DNA from: Neocallimastix lanati (nom. inval.)
Lineage: Eukaryota; Neocallimastigomycota; Neocallimastigomycetes; Neocallimastigales; Neocallimastigaceae
Reading direction: 5' to 3'
DNA length: 64,000 nt
NCBI GenBank assembly: GCA_016946835.1
Contig: JACVTC010000007.1
Span: 687,501 to 751,500 of the forward strand
Both the position numbers and the translations under genes were made by a program. The notes beneath the pieces are model-generated. The model saw nothing but the letters and a program-made list of their open reading frames with translations, was not told where the DNA came from and did not search any database. Positions 13,020-25,050 of the stretch are shown piece after piece (positions within the stretch are counted from its first letter, which is position 1; each line of letters starts with the position of its first letter).

Positions 13020-14797
13020 CAGGGAAGAGAATACACTTCCAAAACTTTATTAATTTTATTATAAAAAATACATGTAGGTGAAAAGTACATTTGAAATTAA
13101 AAATAAAAAATTAAAAAATAAAAAAATAGAAAGCTCGAAATTACTATGTATTTCGGCAAGTTGTACTATGCGGGAATTTTTCCCTTCCTATCAAATAAAA
13201 AAGAAATAAAACCTAGAAGTAACATCTTTAAAAGAGATAGTGTGGTGTCCACTAAACTCTCCCCGGACTCATCATTTATTGAACTACTAGGGAGAGATTC
13301 ATCCTTCGTAGTAATAGATGACGATCCTGTATTATCATTATGCCTTATCAGTACGACGTCGACGCTCTTGGATAAGTTTGGTATTTTGCAATACCTATCA
13401 AATAATAGCTCAAACGAACTACTAATGATAGGTATTGCACTTGTTAAGAATTCCGCCAAGCCCACAATTTTTGGAACAGGTGACTCAGATGAACCTTTGA
13501 AAAGTAGTTCATTTAATTGTCTCTGTTCCCCACTATCGAAATGTAGCTCATTTAAAACTAAAGTCCCACCAAGAAGGAACAAGTATATATAATGATTGAT
13601 ATAATCTTCAAAATTAGAAATAGAGTCATAGGAAGAAAGAGGATTAAACGCTCTAATCTTCCTAAGGAATAAAACATAGAGATCATCGATGAAATTTAAA
13701 GAATTCCATCTAAAAGATGCAAGAGCATCGCATTTAAAAATCCAATGTTCAAAAGATTGTTTATCTTCGCCACAACAGGGGCAATACTTGGGACAATCTT
13801 CTGAAACTCTACCCATTCTAATAGCAATAGTAGTATTGTATTTATAACCACAGCGTAAACGTATAATCCACGAAAACCCTAAGTTGAATTGGGGATATTT
13901 TAAACTAAGCATAATTATAGCTTTATTGTTTGAGAACTTATTACAATCGTAATTTTGACCTTTAATACCTTGAAATTTGGCAACTGATTTCCAGTAACGT
14001 TCTAAAATATCGTCATATTTTTCACATTTATATTTTTTGATTTTTTTATACAGTGTTCTAGATTCTTTAGTCCAGGAATAATGATGCATTTTGGGAATAG
14101 ATTTAATAAGATCCTTTATAATACAGTTTGATTTACTCCATTTTGCAAATGATTTAATCTGTAAGGCTGCGCAGACACCAGCAATAGGAGGAATGCTTAG
14201 ATCTCGAGATAAAGCATAAGTACTCATAGTAGAATTATGTCTAATATAGTCATTGTCTTCTGAACTTGTTTTACCATTTTTAGAGAAGGAGCCGATACAC
14301 CAAAATAGACCAGTATTAATTAATGTTTGAATTCTGGCCGTTCTGGATTTGTTTGAACCAAGTAAAGGAGAATAATAAATTACTTTACTAATAACAAAGG
14401 ATTGAAGAACTTTTTTCTTGTATGCAATAGGGATAAGTTTAATTGAGAAGAAATGTGTAAATGAAAGAAGGGATTTTCTAACTTTAAAATGCATGTGAGA
14501 TATAATGTGTTCTAGTAAGAGATCATCAGAAAAAGGAATACCAAGATAAATATAACTAGAAACTTTAGGAATAGTATTCATTCCTAAATAGAAGGTTGGG
14601 TCACTATAGTTTGGAGGAGATTGGAAGTTCATTGGTTTTATAACCATAGTTGCACATTTTTCAATACCAAAAGTCATTTCATTTAAATTAGTCCATCTAT
14701 GTACCTTTTTTAGTAATTTTTCTAAATTTTTTGCACTTGGAGCAATGAGAACAACATCATCAGCAAAGAGTCCACCACAACACTTTTTTCTTCCAAT
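12984..14797 (-). mobile_element. 5'-truncated A'-family LINE inserted in the B-family LINE
   Basis: Flanked by a perfect 16-bp TSD, ATCACAAGGAACTCTA, at 12968-12983 and 14798-14813. A T tract of about 33 bp is followed by AGACAGGGAAGAGAATAC, the A' 3' end. The copy is truncated just upstream of the RT FADD motif. Its reading frame is open from the truncation point to the natural stop, and with its perfect TSD it is one of the youngest elements here. Confidence 0.93.
13166..14797 (-). pseudogene. A'-family LINE RT C-terminal half, CCHC finger and C-terminal domain
   Basis: About 540 open codons. Blocks in order: GLFADDVVLIAPS (RT motif C, both Asp present), IEKCATMV, YLGIPFSDD, YYSPLLGSNKSRTARIQ, the thumb-like region, HYSWTKESRTLYKK, W-x-S-V-x-x-F-Q-G-I-K-G, the finger CPKYCPCCGEDKQSFEHW to C, then LLGG, LFKGSSESPVPKIVGLAEFL, SKSVDVVLIRH and a hydrophobic tail before RKGKIPA. 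RT motifs A and B are missing through 5' truncation, so it cannot be active. The open frame continues upstream into the host B element, giving a chimeric ORF to 14926 whose first 43 or so codons belong to the B element and its flank. Confidence 0.88.
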
Positions 14798-14877
14798 ATC
14801 ACAAGGAACTCTAGCATGAACTTTATCACCAACTTTATTAGCTGTTTCTATAAATTTATTGACCATTTCATTAGAAC

Positions 14878-15024
14878 TTAGTTCTTCAATATGAAGTACT
14901 GATGTCTTATTAAAATGAGTTGCCAAAGCCTCATTATAGATGACATGATCAATGCAAGATGAAAAAATCTAATGGAAACAAAACAATTTGGTAGATTCAA
15001 CCACCAATAACTCCCAAACTAATG
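14878..15024 (-). pseudogene. Second copy of the LINE endonuclease fragment
   Basis: Near-identical to 9797-9932 apart from a few substitutions and short indels; it reads SSCIDHV and then HFNKTSV on the minus strand. Both copies end at the same AAACTAAT. It is either a long target-site duplication around the B element or the 5' end of a separate copy. Confidence 0.7.
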
Positions 15025-15572
15025 ATAATAAAATATTCGAAATTTAAAATTTATATTTTAAATCTTTTTCTATTTGTTATTTGTTATGTCACGTATTACA
15101 TTTTTTATATATTCATAATATTTTTTAAAATATATTTACATATTACTTTAAATATTTACTGTAATTATTTTAATTATTAAATTCATATTTGGTTATAATT
15201 TTTTTTATTACGTAACAATTAAAAAATATATTTATTTATATATTTAAAAAAAATTCTTTTCATTATTTATAATTTTTACAGCATAAATAAAAATTATATT
15301 ATCTTTATACATATTATTACTATTATTATTATTATTTTTTTTTTTTTTTTTTTTTTTTTTAATAAAAATTACAAAAATAAAATTATATTACTTAAAAATT
15401 AAAAATATTTATGATTATACATATTCTAATTATCTTTTAATAATTACATTTTCTGATAATAATAAAACTAAATTTCTTTTTAAATAATGAATTAATAATT
15501 ATCTAAAAATTATAATAATAATTAAAAATTCTCTTTTTTTTATTCTTCTCGATTTTCCTTTCTTTTTCTTTC

Positions 15573-15603
<31 letters not shown>

Positions 15604-15952
15604 CAATCCTCCTACGTGGAAGAATATTGTTTATTACTAAATAAAAAAAAAATTAAAAAGAAAAAGAAAAAAAAAAGAAGAAGAAAAAATAAAATAAAAC
15701 TTTTATATATTTCAATAAAAAATAAGTTTAAAAAAATAATAATAATAAAAATTGTTTTTATATATTATAATATATATAATAGAAATAATATTAAAAAAAA
15801 TTACAAAAATATATATATTAATAATTTATAAAATAAAAAGTTATAAATTTGATATTATTTTTTGGAAAAAAAATAGTTATTAATATTATTACAAAGAAAA
15901 AGATTAATAATATATATATATATTAATATTATGACTTTTTCATATATATAAC
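15025..15952. other. Low-complexity spacer
   Basis: AT-rich sequence with T tracts at 15338-15360 and 15577-15587 and A-rich runs around 15588-15680. A lysine-rich open stretch at 15616-15831 is an A-run artefact. The last part is the downstream flank of the SH3 protein gene. Confidence 0.7.
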
Positions 15953-16942
15953 TTAAAATTGTGGAACGGATGTGAATCCATTCTTATTCCATCCTGGAAC
16001 GGATGATAAGAAGGATACACCTCTAGAAGCTCTTCTAGCACGTCTTTCTTTACGACCCTTAGAAGTAACTCTCTTTGGAATAGCAGTGAATTTACCATTC
16101 TTAACTAATTCACTACCAATAATATTTTGTTCTGGACGACATAAACAACAAGTTGGGAATACACCATCAAACTTTGTAGATAAGTTACGACCAAGAGTAT
16201 AACCATCATTGAAACATTCCTTAACACAAACTAAATCACCACGTCTTAAAATAATTTCATCGGATTGTTTTGGAGTCCATGAAACCATACACTTGTAAGC
16301 TCTATTCTTAGCTAAAGAGTAATTTTCAGCACTACTACTTTCACTTAAAAGAACTTCCATTTCAACAACAACTTCCTTATTATTGTTTGGATCTTCCTTT
16401 GGAGTATTATTTCCAATGAAAACTGGTAATTCTGGTAACTTAAATTTACTGTCCTTTCTGTAATTCTTGTAACCGACACCAGCAATTAAAGCAAAAGCAA
16501 CACCAGTAACAGCTAAGGTACCAGCATGGGAAGAACCTTCATTCTTCTTTTCTCCTGGAACAGCTTCTTCAAGAGGATTTTCAGTTGGTGGTTGAACTGG
16601 TGGAGTTGGTTGAACTGGTTGTTCTTTTTGAGTTGGTGGTTGTACTGAAGGTTGTTGTTCTGGTTGAACTGGTTGTGGTGGAACTTGTGGTTGTTGAGCT
16701 GGAGGAACTGGTTGTGATTGTTGTTGTGGTTGAATTGGTTGTACTGGTTGTACTGGTTGTACTGGTTGAATTGGTTGTACTGGTTGTGATGGGAATTGGG
16801 ATGGTTGAACTGGAGGAACTGGTGGAACTTGTTGTGGATTAGCTTGACCTATTGGATTGAATGGAGCTGGATTACCATATTGAGCAAAAACAGAGCTAAT
16901 AATAGCTACAACAAATAAAGCGACAAAAGTAATTGAATTCAT
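15953..16942 (-). CDS. Secreted Pro/Gln-rich single-span membrane protein with C-terminal SH3 domain
   Basis: 329 residues, no intron. Residues 1-20 form a signal peptide ending SSVFA. Residues 21-130 are rich in Pro, Gln and Val, with QPVQP/QPIQP repeats. Residues 141-158 form a membrane span, followed by basic YKNYRK. Residues 215-268 form an SH3 domain: AYKCMVSWTPKQSDEIILRRGD, DGYTLGRN and GVFP correspond to the ALYDY, E-L-x-F-x-x-GD, DGWW and G-x-F-P landmarks. A basic stretch (283-307) and SFLSSVPGWNK follow. The predicted topology is an outside Pro-rich stalk with an inside SH3, as in yeast Fus1; similarity of layout does not prove orthology. SH3 domains bind Pro-rich partners, so a role in polarity, wall sensing or signalling is inference. 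The coding part is much less AT-rich than its flanks. Confidence 0.92.
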   Translation of the reverse strand: MNSITFVALFVVAIISSVFAQYGNPAPFNPIGQANPQQVPPVPPVQPSQFPSQPVQPIQPVQPVQPVQPIQPQQQSQPVPPAQQPQVPPQPVQPEQQPSVQPPTQKEQPVQPTPPVQPPTENPLEEAVPGEKKNEGSSHAGTLAVTGVAFALIAGVGYKNYRKDSKFKLPELPVFIGNNTPKEDPNNNKEVVVEMEVLLSESSSAENYSLAKNRAYKCMVSWTPKQSDEIILRRGDLVCVKECFNDGYTLGRNLSTKFDGVFPTCCLCRPEQNIIGSELVKNGKFTAIPKRVTSKGRKERRARRASRGVSFLSSVPGWNKNGFTSVPQF

Positions 16943-19087
16943 TTTGACAATTTTTCTAAATGTTATATATTAAACTATTTATTATAATTTATATTAGTTT
17001 TCCTATTATAATTTAATAATTTAAAAAATATTACAAATAAAAAATAAAATAATATAAAACTATTTCTATTAATATTTTTACTTTTCAGTATATCTTTCCA
17101 ATAAATATTAAATATTTTAATTAAATTTATGTACATTCTTTGTATTTTTTATTTTTATTTTTTTTTATATTTATAATTTAATGAACAATATTCTTAATAT
17201 ATTTTTTTGAATTTACATCAATTTTATTGTAACTGGGATTAATTTTTTATCTTTTAATTCATTTTCCTTTATTTATTAAATAAGTAATTTTTACTAATTT
17301 TTTTATAATTATTAAATAAGAATATATAATATTTTACAACAATAATTTTTTTTTTTTTTTAGTTTTTAAAAACTTTTTTTTTATTTATATTCTTGTTTTT
17401 TTTTTTTTTAAACTACTGATATATCCTTTATTTTAATTAATTAAATTCATATATTTTGTATTTGTTTTATTTTATAATTATTTAAATCCAACTCTAGTTT
17501 ATATTTATGTTATTTTCTTTTAAATATTATTCTAATAAAGATAACTTCGTTAATATTTATTTCAAAATTTTATTATTACTTTTTCTTATTTATTATTAAT
17601 TCTGTCTTATTTTAAATAAATATATAAAATGTTTTCATAATAAAATAAAACAAAAAAAAATTATATTATTAAATAATGAAGATAAAAAATAAAAAGAAAT
17701 TTACAAGTAAAAAAAAAAAAAAAAATTAAAACGGAAAAGGTATTTTATTTATATACAGTATGTTCTTTATATATATATATACTTGTTTCAGATTTATTTA
17801 TTATGTTTTAAACTTTATATAGCAAAAAAATTTTAAAAAAACTTTTTATATATTTAAATATTGAGAAAATTAATTTATAAATAAGTAATTATTAGTATTT
17901 ACTATAATAAATATACAATTAAATAAATTATGTTAGAGTTGAATGATAAAAAAATTTTGTTAAAAAAAAAAAAATAAGTAAGAATTTTTTTTAAAGTTCA
18001 ATACTTTTATTTATATAATAAATTTAAAAAATAAAACATAAAAAAAATATTATATTTTATTTTATTATATTATATTATATTTTTTCACTTTATTAATATA
18101 TTAAGTTATTGTATATTGTATATTGTATATATTATATTATATTCTATAATTTGCTATTTTTTATTTATTTTTTTTTTTTTTTAATTTTTTTTTTATTATT
18201 ATATTTTATAATACATTTTATTTATTTATTTATTTTACTATTATATATATTTTAATATAATATTTACTTTTTGTTTTTATTAATATAATAGAGTTCAAAA
18301 GTAATTAAATTTAATAGCATATATTAAATGAAATATAATAATTAATAAAATAAAACAAAGTATAACAGAATAAAAGTAAAATGCATATAATATCAAATAT
18401 ATAATATAATATAATATAATATTAAATATATAATATATAATATATAATAAAAATATTTAAACTAATACAAGAATAAATTTTGAAAATAAAAAAATTTTTA
18501 AACACTTTTTAATAACATATATAAAAAGTTTTAAATTAAAATTTCATTAAATAAAATTTAAAAGTTAACAAATAAAATATAATAAAATCAAGAAAAAAAA
18601 AAAAATAACTATCCATTTTCTAATTTTCAAAACTATTTCAAATTTATTTCATTGTATATATTATAATATATTATTATATAAATATTTTAAGTATTATATA
18701 TATTAGAATATACTTGAATCTACATATTCATTAAATGGACAATTTTAATTAATTTTTTATAAAAATAAATATTTTTTTAGTTGATAGTTTTTTTTTTCCT
18801 GCTTTTCATTGGTTTATAAGAAGAAATAAAATAATTATTATTACTATTATCTATAAATTTCAATTGATTTGAATTTATTGAATTATATATAGCAATTAAA
18901 TAACAATATAACAATAGCAATAATAAATAATTATTAAAGTTTGATTTAATATATAAAAAATAATTAAATTAAAATTAAATTTTGCGGTTGATCTAAACAA
19001 GGCTACTGTGAATGGCACAAGTAAAATTGAAATAAAGTGTACAACATTAAATTTTAATTTAATTTAATATAGTATAATTTAATTTAA

Positions 19088-19090
19088 TTT

Positions 19091-19150
<60 letters not shown>

Positions 19151-19152
19151 TT
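19088..19152. repeat. (TTTA)n microsatellite
   Basis: About 16 units of TTTA, seen directly. Confidence 0.95.
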
Positions 19153-20858
19153 GTGAATGGATAATAATAAACTTTATTTATTTATTAATTCAAAATTATC
19201 ACTTTTTATAATGAGAATTAAATTAAATTGAAAATGATTAAAAATTGGAAAATCATTTGAAAAACAAAAATTGTTATATATCATAACTAAATTAAATAAA
19301 ATAAAAATAAAATAAAATAAAAATTTTAAAAAGTATTTATTAATAATTAATTTTTTCATTTTCTAAATATTAAATATTAATAAAACAAAATATCAATTTG
19401 ATTTGATATGATATGAAACTAATGAATACTCAAATTCATTATTAATGTTATCTCTTATTTAATAATAATAGAATTGATTAACAAATATTAAAAATATGAA
19501 ATAATTATTAAACTACTATTTTCTTTAAAGAGTATTGTTACAATATATTCTTAAGAAAAGTTGTTGCTTTTATTATGGATAAAATAATAAAAAAACTATT
19601 CTCAACACCATCTCACCTTAAGAATATATATAGAATGAACTTTTTAATAATAGAATATTAAATAATAGATAAATCTAATTTCAAAAAAAAAAAAATCATA
19701 AATAACTAATAATAAATAATTAATAATTAATAATTAATATTAAATATTAAATATTAAATATATTAAATAAATAAATAGATAGATAACAAAGAAACAATAA
19801 GAATTAATAAAATTCTTATTATTATTTATTATAATAGCAATAACAATATTTGTATTAATACTATTACTATTTATTAATGATAATTATTGGTTCTGTATTT
19901 ATAAAGCATTTATTTATGAAGACTTGGATATAAATTCATCTTTTTTATCTATATCATCTATATCATAGTATCATTTAGTGACAACTATTAATAACTAATA
20001 TTTCTATCATTCTATATATTATAAATACTATTATTGATAATGATACGAATAATTATTAAAAAAAATATTTATTTATATTTTATTATGTTTTGTTTTATTT
20101 CGTTATATTTTTTTGTTGTTTTTATTTTCTTTTTTTTTTAAAAAAAAAAAATAACTGAATTATAATTTTATTTGTAAAGCTGAATTACTAATAATAATAA
20201 TAATAATAACGGCATCCTATTTAATTTTTTTTTACCTATTACAAACTAAAGGTTGTATTAATAATAGATAAAAAAAAAAAAGCAACATATAATTATAATA
20301 TTTAATAAAATATCTTAAGCCTATTTGAAAAACAATGAAAGAATCATTTCTTAAATTTTCTTTTTAATTCTTTTTTTTTTTTATATACTATATTCATTAC
20401 TAATCAAATATATAAATAATTAAATGATCAATAATTAAATATATAAATATATAAATAATTAAATGTTCAAATAAATAATTAAATATATAAATAATTAAAT
20501 AAATAAAAATAGTTGATGATCAAATTATTAAAATAATAAATAAAGTTATTAAGCACATAATTCAAAAAATTGAATAATTGAATTTCGGCTTATTAAACGT
20601 TTTAAATTATAAAATAAAAATGAAAATATAATATAAAAAAATTATATATTTTTTTTATGGCCCATCGTTATATCATTTTACCAAGAATACTAATATTATT
20701 ATTAATTAATTAATTTAATTAAAATCAATCCTTAAAAAGAAAAACCAACTAAAATAAAAAAAATATAAAATAAATAATTAAATAATTAAATAAATTTAAA
20801 AATATATACAATTAAATCTTAAAAATTTCTTATATTAATTATCAATTTAGTTATTTAG

Positions 20859-20859
<1 letters not shown>

Positions 20860-20937
<78 letters not shown>
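20860..20937. repeat. (TTTA)n microsatellite
   Basis: About 19 units of TTTA, seen directly. Confidence 0.95.
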
Positions 20938-22189
20938 CTAATTTAATAAATATATATGTAATATATATATCTTTAATAAATTATAAGTATTAAATAAAAT
21001 TTTATATAATATTTTTTTTACTTTATTTGTGTTTGTAAAGAAAGAGAGAGTTCTTATTTATTTAAAGTTTACAAAAAAAAAATGTGACATTAAATCTACT
21101 TAAATTTAAAAATATATAATATTGGTTATCTGTGGATTTATAGGTTATATCGATTACTTACTAATTATAATTAACTATAGACCTTTAAATGATATATATA
21201 TATATTAGAATGAAGAGTAAAAATAGACATTGATTAATTTTATATAAATAACAATGTTTAATAGAATAATAATAAAATTAACCAGTAAAGGATGTAATAA
21301 TAATTTTTAAATAATTTTAATTTTAATTAATAAAAAAAAAATTAAAATAAAAAAATTATTAAAAAAGAAAAAATTATATTTGTTCATGTTTGGATTTTAT
21401 ATTATCTCATTTTACACCTATTCTTGCTAATTTTATCTTATCTTAGATTACCTCTATTTTGTTTCATTTTATATTTTTTTTTTGCTTACTTGTTTATTTG
21501 TTTGTTTGTCTTTAATACTTTAAATAATAATTCATTATTTTTATTATGGTCATTAAAGTTGTTGTTGCGGTAAAGTTACCAACCGTCAATAAATAATTTT
21601 GTCCAATATATTATAATTATATTTAACTAATTTTGCACTTTTCTAATTATATATATATAAAAAATAAAAAAAAAAATTAAAAATTAATAAATAATTAAAA
21701 TCCAAAAAAATAAAGCTCAATTTCTTTTTTTTTTTTTTTTACTGGAAGTAAAATAGTAATAATAATAATAAAATAATAATAAAATAATAATAAAATAATA
21801 ATAGTAATAATAATAATAAAATAATGATGATGTTGATGATGATGAAAATAGATATAATTAATAATAATTTTTATAACTTTTTTTACTTTCTATTTATAAT
21901 AAAAATATAAAATTAACGAATTATTAACAAAATAATAATAACTAAAAAATAATAATAATAATAATAATAAAGTTAATAATAATTAATTAAAAATTAAAAA
22001 ATTTTAATATGCCTTTCCATTTTATATGCCTTTATTACCATTTTATGTCATGTCATATTTTCATTTTATATATTTTCATTTTTTATGATATATTCATTAC
22101 TCATTTTAACTTTTTTTTATTTAATTTTTAAATATATACCATCAAATATTTTATTATTAAATATTTTATAGATTTATATTTATTTATTA

Positions 22190-22335
22190 TAAACTATTTT
22201 ATTAAAAATTTTATAAACTATTTTATTAAAAATTTTATTAATCTTATAAACTATTTTATTAAAAATTTTATTAATCTTATAAACTATTTTATTAAAAATT
22301 TTATTAAAAATTTTATTAACTATTTTATTAAAAAT
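22190..22335. repeat. Tandem repeat, unit about 33 bp
   Basis: Imperfect units built on AAACTATTTTATTAAAAATT, repeated about four to five times with a partly deleted last copy. Confidence 0.8.
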
Positions 22336-23055
22336 ATTATATTTTTTTTATTTATATAAATTTACTTGTTTCATGTAACATGAGTAATAATTAAATAAAT
22401 TAAAGATAAAGTTTATATATTGGTGGAATAAAATTCAATATTATTCATATAATATATACAGTTATATTCAGTTTATAAAAAAAAAAAGTTTAAAATCAGA
22501 TAAAAATAATTAAACTTACTATAAAAATATATAAATGAAATGGACTTACTAAATAAGTCAACATATTGTTTGGAAAGAAAAAAAAGCAAATTAAAAAAAA
22601 AAATAAATAGAAAAAAAATAAAAATATTTTTTTTATTTTATATATACATATATATAAATTTTAAATAGTAATAAAAAAATTTTTTTAAAATTATATTTAA
22701 CTATATATGTTAATATAGATGTAATATAAAATAATTAATAATAATTAGTATATTTAATATTTAAATTACTTATGTATATAATTATTTTTATATATTTTAT
22801 GAATATTTATATAATATCTACCAAAAGTTTATATACCAATAATGAACTATCTCATTGAATATTATTCATAATTACAAATTCATTCTCTGTTTTTGTTTTT
22901 TTTTTATATTTATTACTTATGTATATAAAAGTTATTCTATCATAATTATGAATAATAATTATATATCTGTTACATATATTTATGTCACAATAATATATAT
23001 TACAATTAATATGAATAAAGTAAATTAAATATTATAAAAAAAAATTATATCTTTT

Positions 23056-23134
<79 letters not shown>
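23056..23134. repeat. (TTTA)n microsatellite
   Basis: About 19 units of TTTA, seen directly. Confidence 0.95.
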
Positions 23135-23135
<1 letters not shown>

Positions 23136-24394
23136 TAAAACATCTTCTAATTAAGTATAAATTTAATTAAATATAAATAAACTTTTTTCTTTTCAACTTA
23201 TTAAATTCTCTTACCTATAATTAATATTTAAAGTTAAAATCTAATAAATATTTAATATAATTTTTAAAGTATTATCCAATAAAAAAGGTAATAAATGAAT
23301 AAAAAAAATATTTTTTAATAAATTTGCGGCATCTTTCTTTTTTTTTTGGAAATAAAACTTTATATAAATAAATTGTATGATATTGATAAAACTTTTATTC
23401 ATTAAATTAAAATTTATTTCTATTCTATGAAAATTTATTATTATACATATATATGTACATATATAATGAAATAAAGTATAAAAGTAAAAAAAAAAATTAT
23501 CAAATTTAGTTAAGAATGATAAGAAATTTTATGATTTTCATTTTATATGGGCCAATCGTTTTTTTTTTTGTTTTTTTTGTTTTTTTTTTTTATAACTGAA
23601 AGTAAACAAATAGAATAAAAGTAAAATTTGACTTTAGTTATGGGTAAATAAATGAAAAATAAAAATAAATATAAAATAAAGTAAATATATAAACAAAAAT
23701 AAATAGAAAAAAAAATAAATAGAAAACAATAAATATAAAAAAATTTACATATAAAAAAAGAAATATATATAATGAAGCTTTATTATAACCAAATTAAACA
23801 AATTAAAAGAAACTTAATAAAGTAAATAAAAAGATAAAGTGAACTACATTTATTAATATTTAATAAACAAATAAAAAAATAGTAACAAATAATATCAATT
23901 ATAATTTGATTATTAATATTATTTAATAATTAATAATCATCATAATTATATACTTAATATTTATCTAATTATTTTTTTTTTTAATAAAAATCTAATAATT
24001 AATAATTATTTATTTTATTATTAACTATTTATTTTACATTGCTACAAATATAAAAAATAGTAATATTAAGATGATAAATTTAATAATAATAATAATAATT
24101 AAAGAGTTAATAATATTTCATAATACATTATTAACACATAAAAAAAACTACTTTTAAATATAATAAAAAATAAAAAAGTTTTTTTTATTCATTTTTCTAT
24201 GAAATATAGAACTACTTTAATTATTATTTTTAATTTTTAATTTTTATTGATTTAAAAATAATAACAAAGCCTTTTTTTTATTATATTTTATTTTATTTTA
24301 TTTTATTTTATATTTTATTTTTAATATTATCTTTTTAGTTTCTTTATATATATATATTAGAGTTATATTTAATCTTTCTTATTTTATTTTTATG

Positions 24395-24399
<5 letters not shown>

Positions 24400-24459
<60 letters not shown>

Positions 24460-24460
24460 T
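24400..24460. repeat. (ATT)n microsatellite
   Basis: About 20 units of ATT, seen directly. Confidence 0.95.
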
Positions 24461-25050
24461 TAAGAATTTAATTGAGTTTTATTTTATTTTTATTTATTCT
24501 ATTAAAAAACAATTATTTTTTTTTTCTTTTTTTTCTTTTTCTTTTTTTTTTTTTTTTTTCTTTTTTTTAAAAAAAAAATAATAAAAATAATTAATAATTA
24601 ATAATTTATATTGGCCCAAAGTAGGCATAAAACGGTTATTTAATTTTTTTTTTTATAAAAAAATTTTTTATTTTTATATTAATTATTAATTATTAATTAT
24701 TCATTTTTAATTTTTAATATTTAATTATTAAATATTGATTATTATTAGTATTAAATATTCATTAAATATTAAATAGTAATAATTTTTTATTTTTTCTATT
24801 GTTGAACCATTATTCTAAATTACGGCCTACTCTCAATGATTTAAATATTATATTATTATTAACTAGTAATATTATTAAATAATTATTCAATATAATTTAT
24901 TATTATTTATTATTTAATTATTTATTATTATTTATTATTTATTATTTAATTATTTAATTATTTAATTATTTATTATTTATTATTTATTATTTAATTATTT
25001 AATTATTTATTCATTTATTATTTATGTTAAAATCTGTTTTTCAAAAAGAA

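Larger units (their letters stand above)
9933..14877 (-). mobile_element. B-family LINE, nearly complete RT, split by an A' element
   Basis: The T tract 9933-9946 and AGACTTAGAGAATAAC mark the 3' end. On the minus strand it has the C-terminal domain, finger (CPKCCPCCG, then HWIFVC), the region after the RT, the RT and an N-terminal linker. The element is split at 12984-14797 by an A' copy. Its left neighbour (9797-9932) and right neighbour (about 14878-15024) are near-identical endonuclease sequence, so its 5' end is placed near 14877. Frame breaks separate 10459-10953, 10981-11307, 11276-11701 and 11655-12440, so it is not functional. Confidence 0.8.
16943..25050. other. Gene desert of AT-rich low-complexity DNA
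   Basis: No coding region, RNA gene or intact element was recognised. It contains homopolymers, (TTTA)n runs (19088-19152, 20860-20936, 23056-23133), an (ATT)n run at 24400-24460 and short AT palindromes. The 5' flank of the SH3 protein gene occupies the first few hundred bases. Confidence 0.7.

Noticed and set aside
4871-13025. T-tract plus TTAGAC sequences as transcription terminators
   Set aside because: They are the complement of LINE 3' ends with poly(A), shown by adjacent TSDs and coding sequence.
6253-13592. Plus-strand open frames at 6253-6699, 8760-9077, 9994-10368 and 13146-13592
   Set aside because: Each is antisense to a LINE C-terminal domain whose minus-strand reading matches the other families. 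The plus readings resemble each other only because the elements do.
15616-15831. 71-codon Lys/Ile/Asn-rich open frame
   Set aside because: It arises from A runs and AT-rich sequence and has no domain or codon signal.
16585-16842. Val/Leu-rich plus-strand open frame
   Set aside because: It is the antisense of the Pro/Gln repeats of the SH3 membrane protein.
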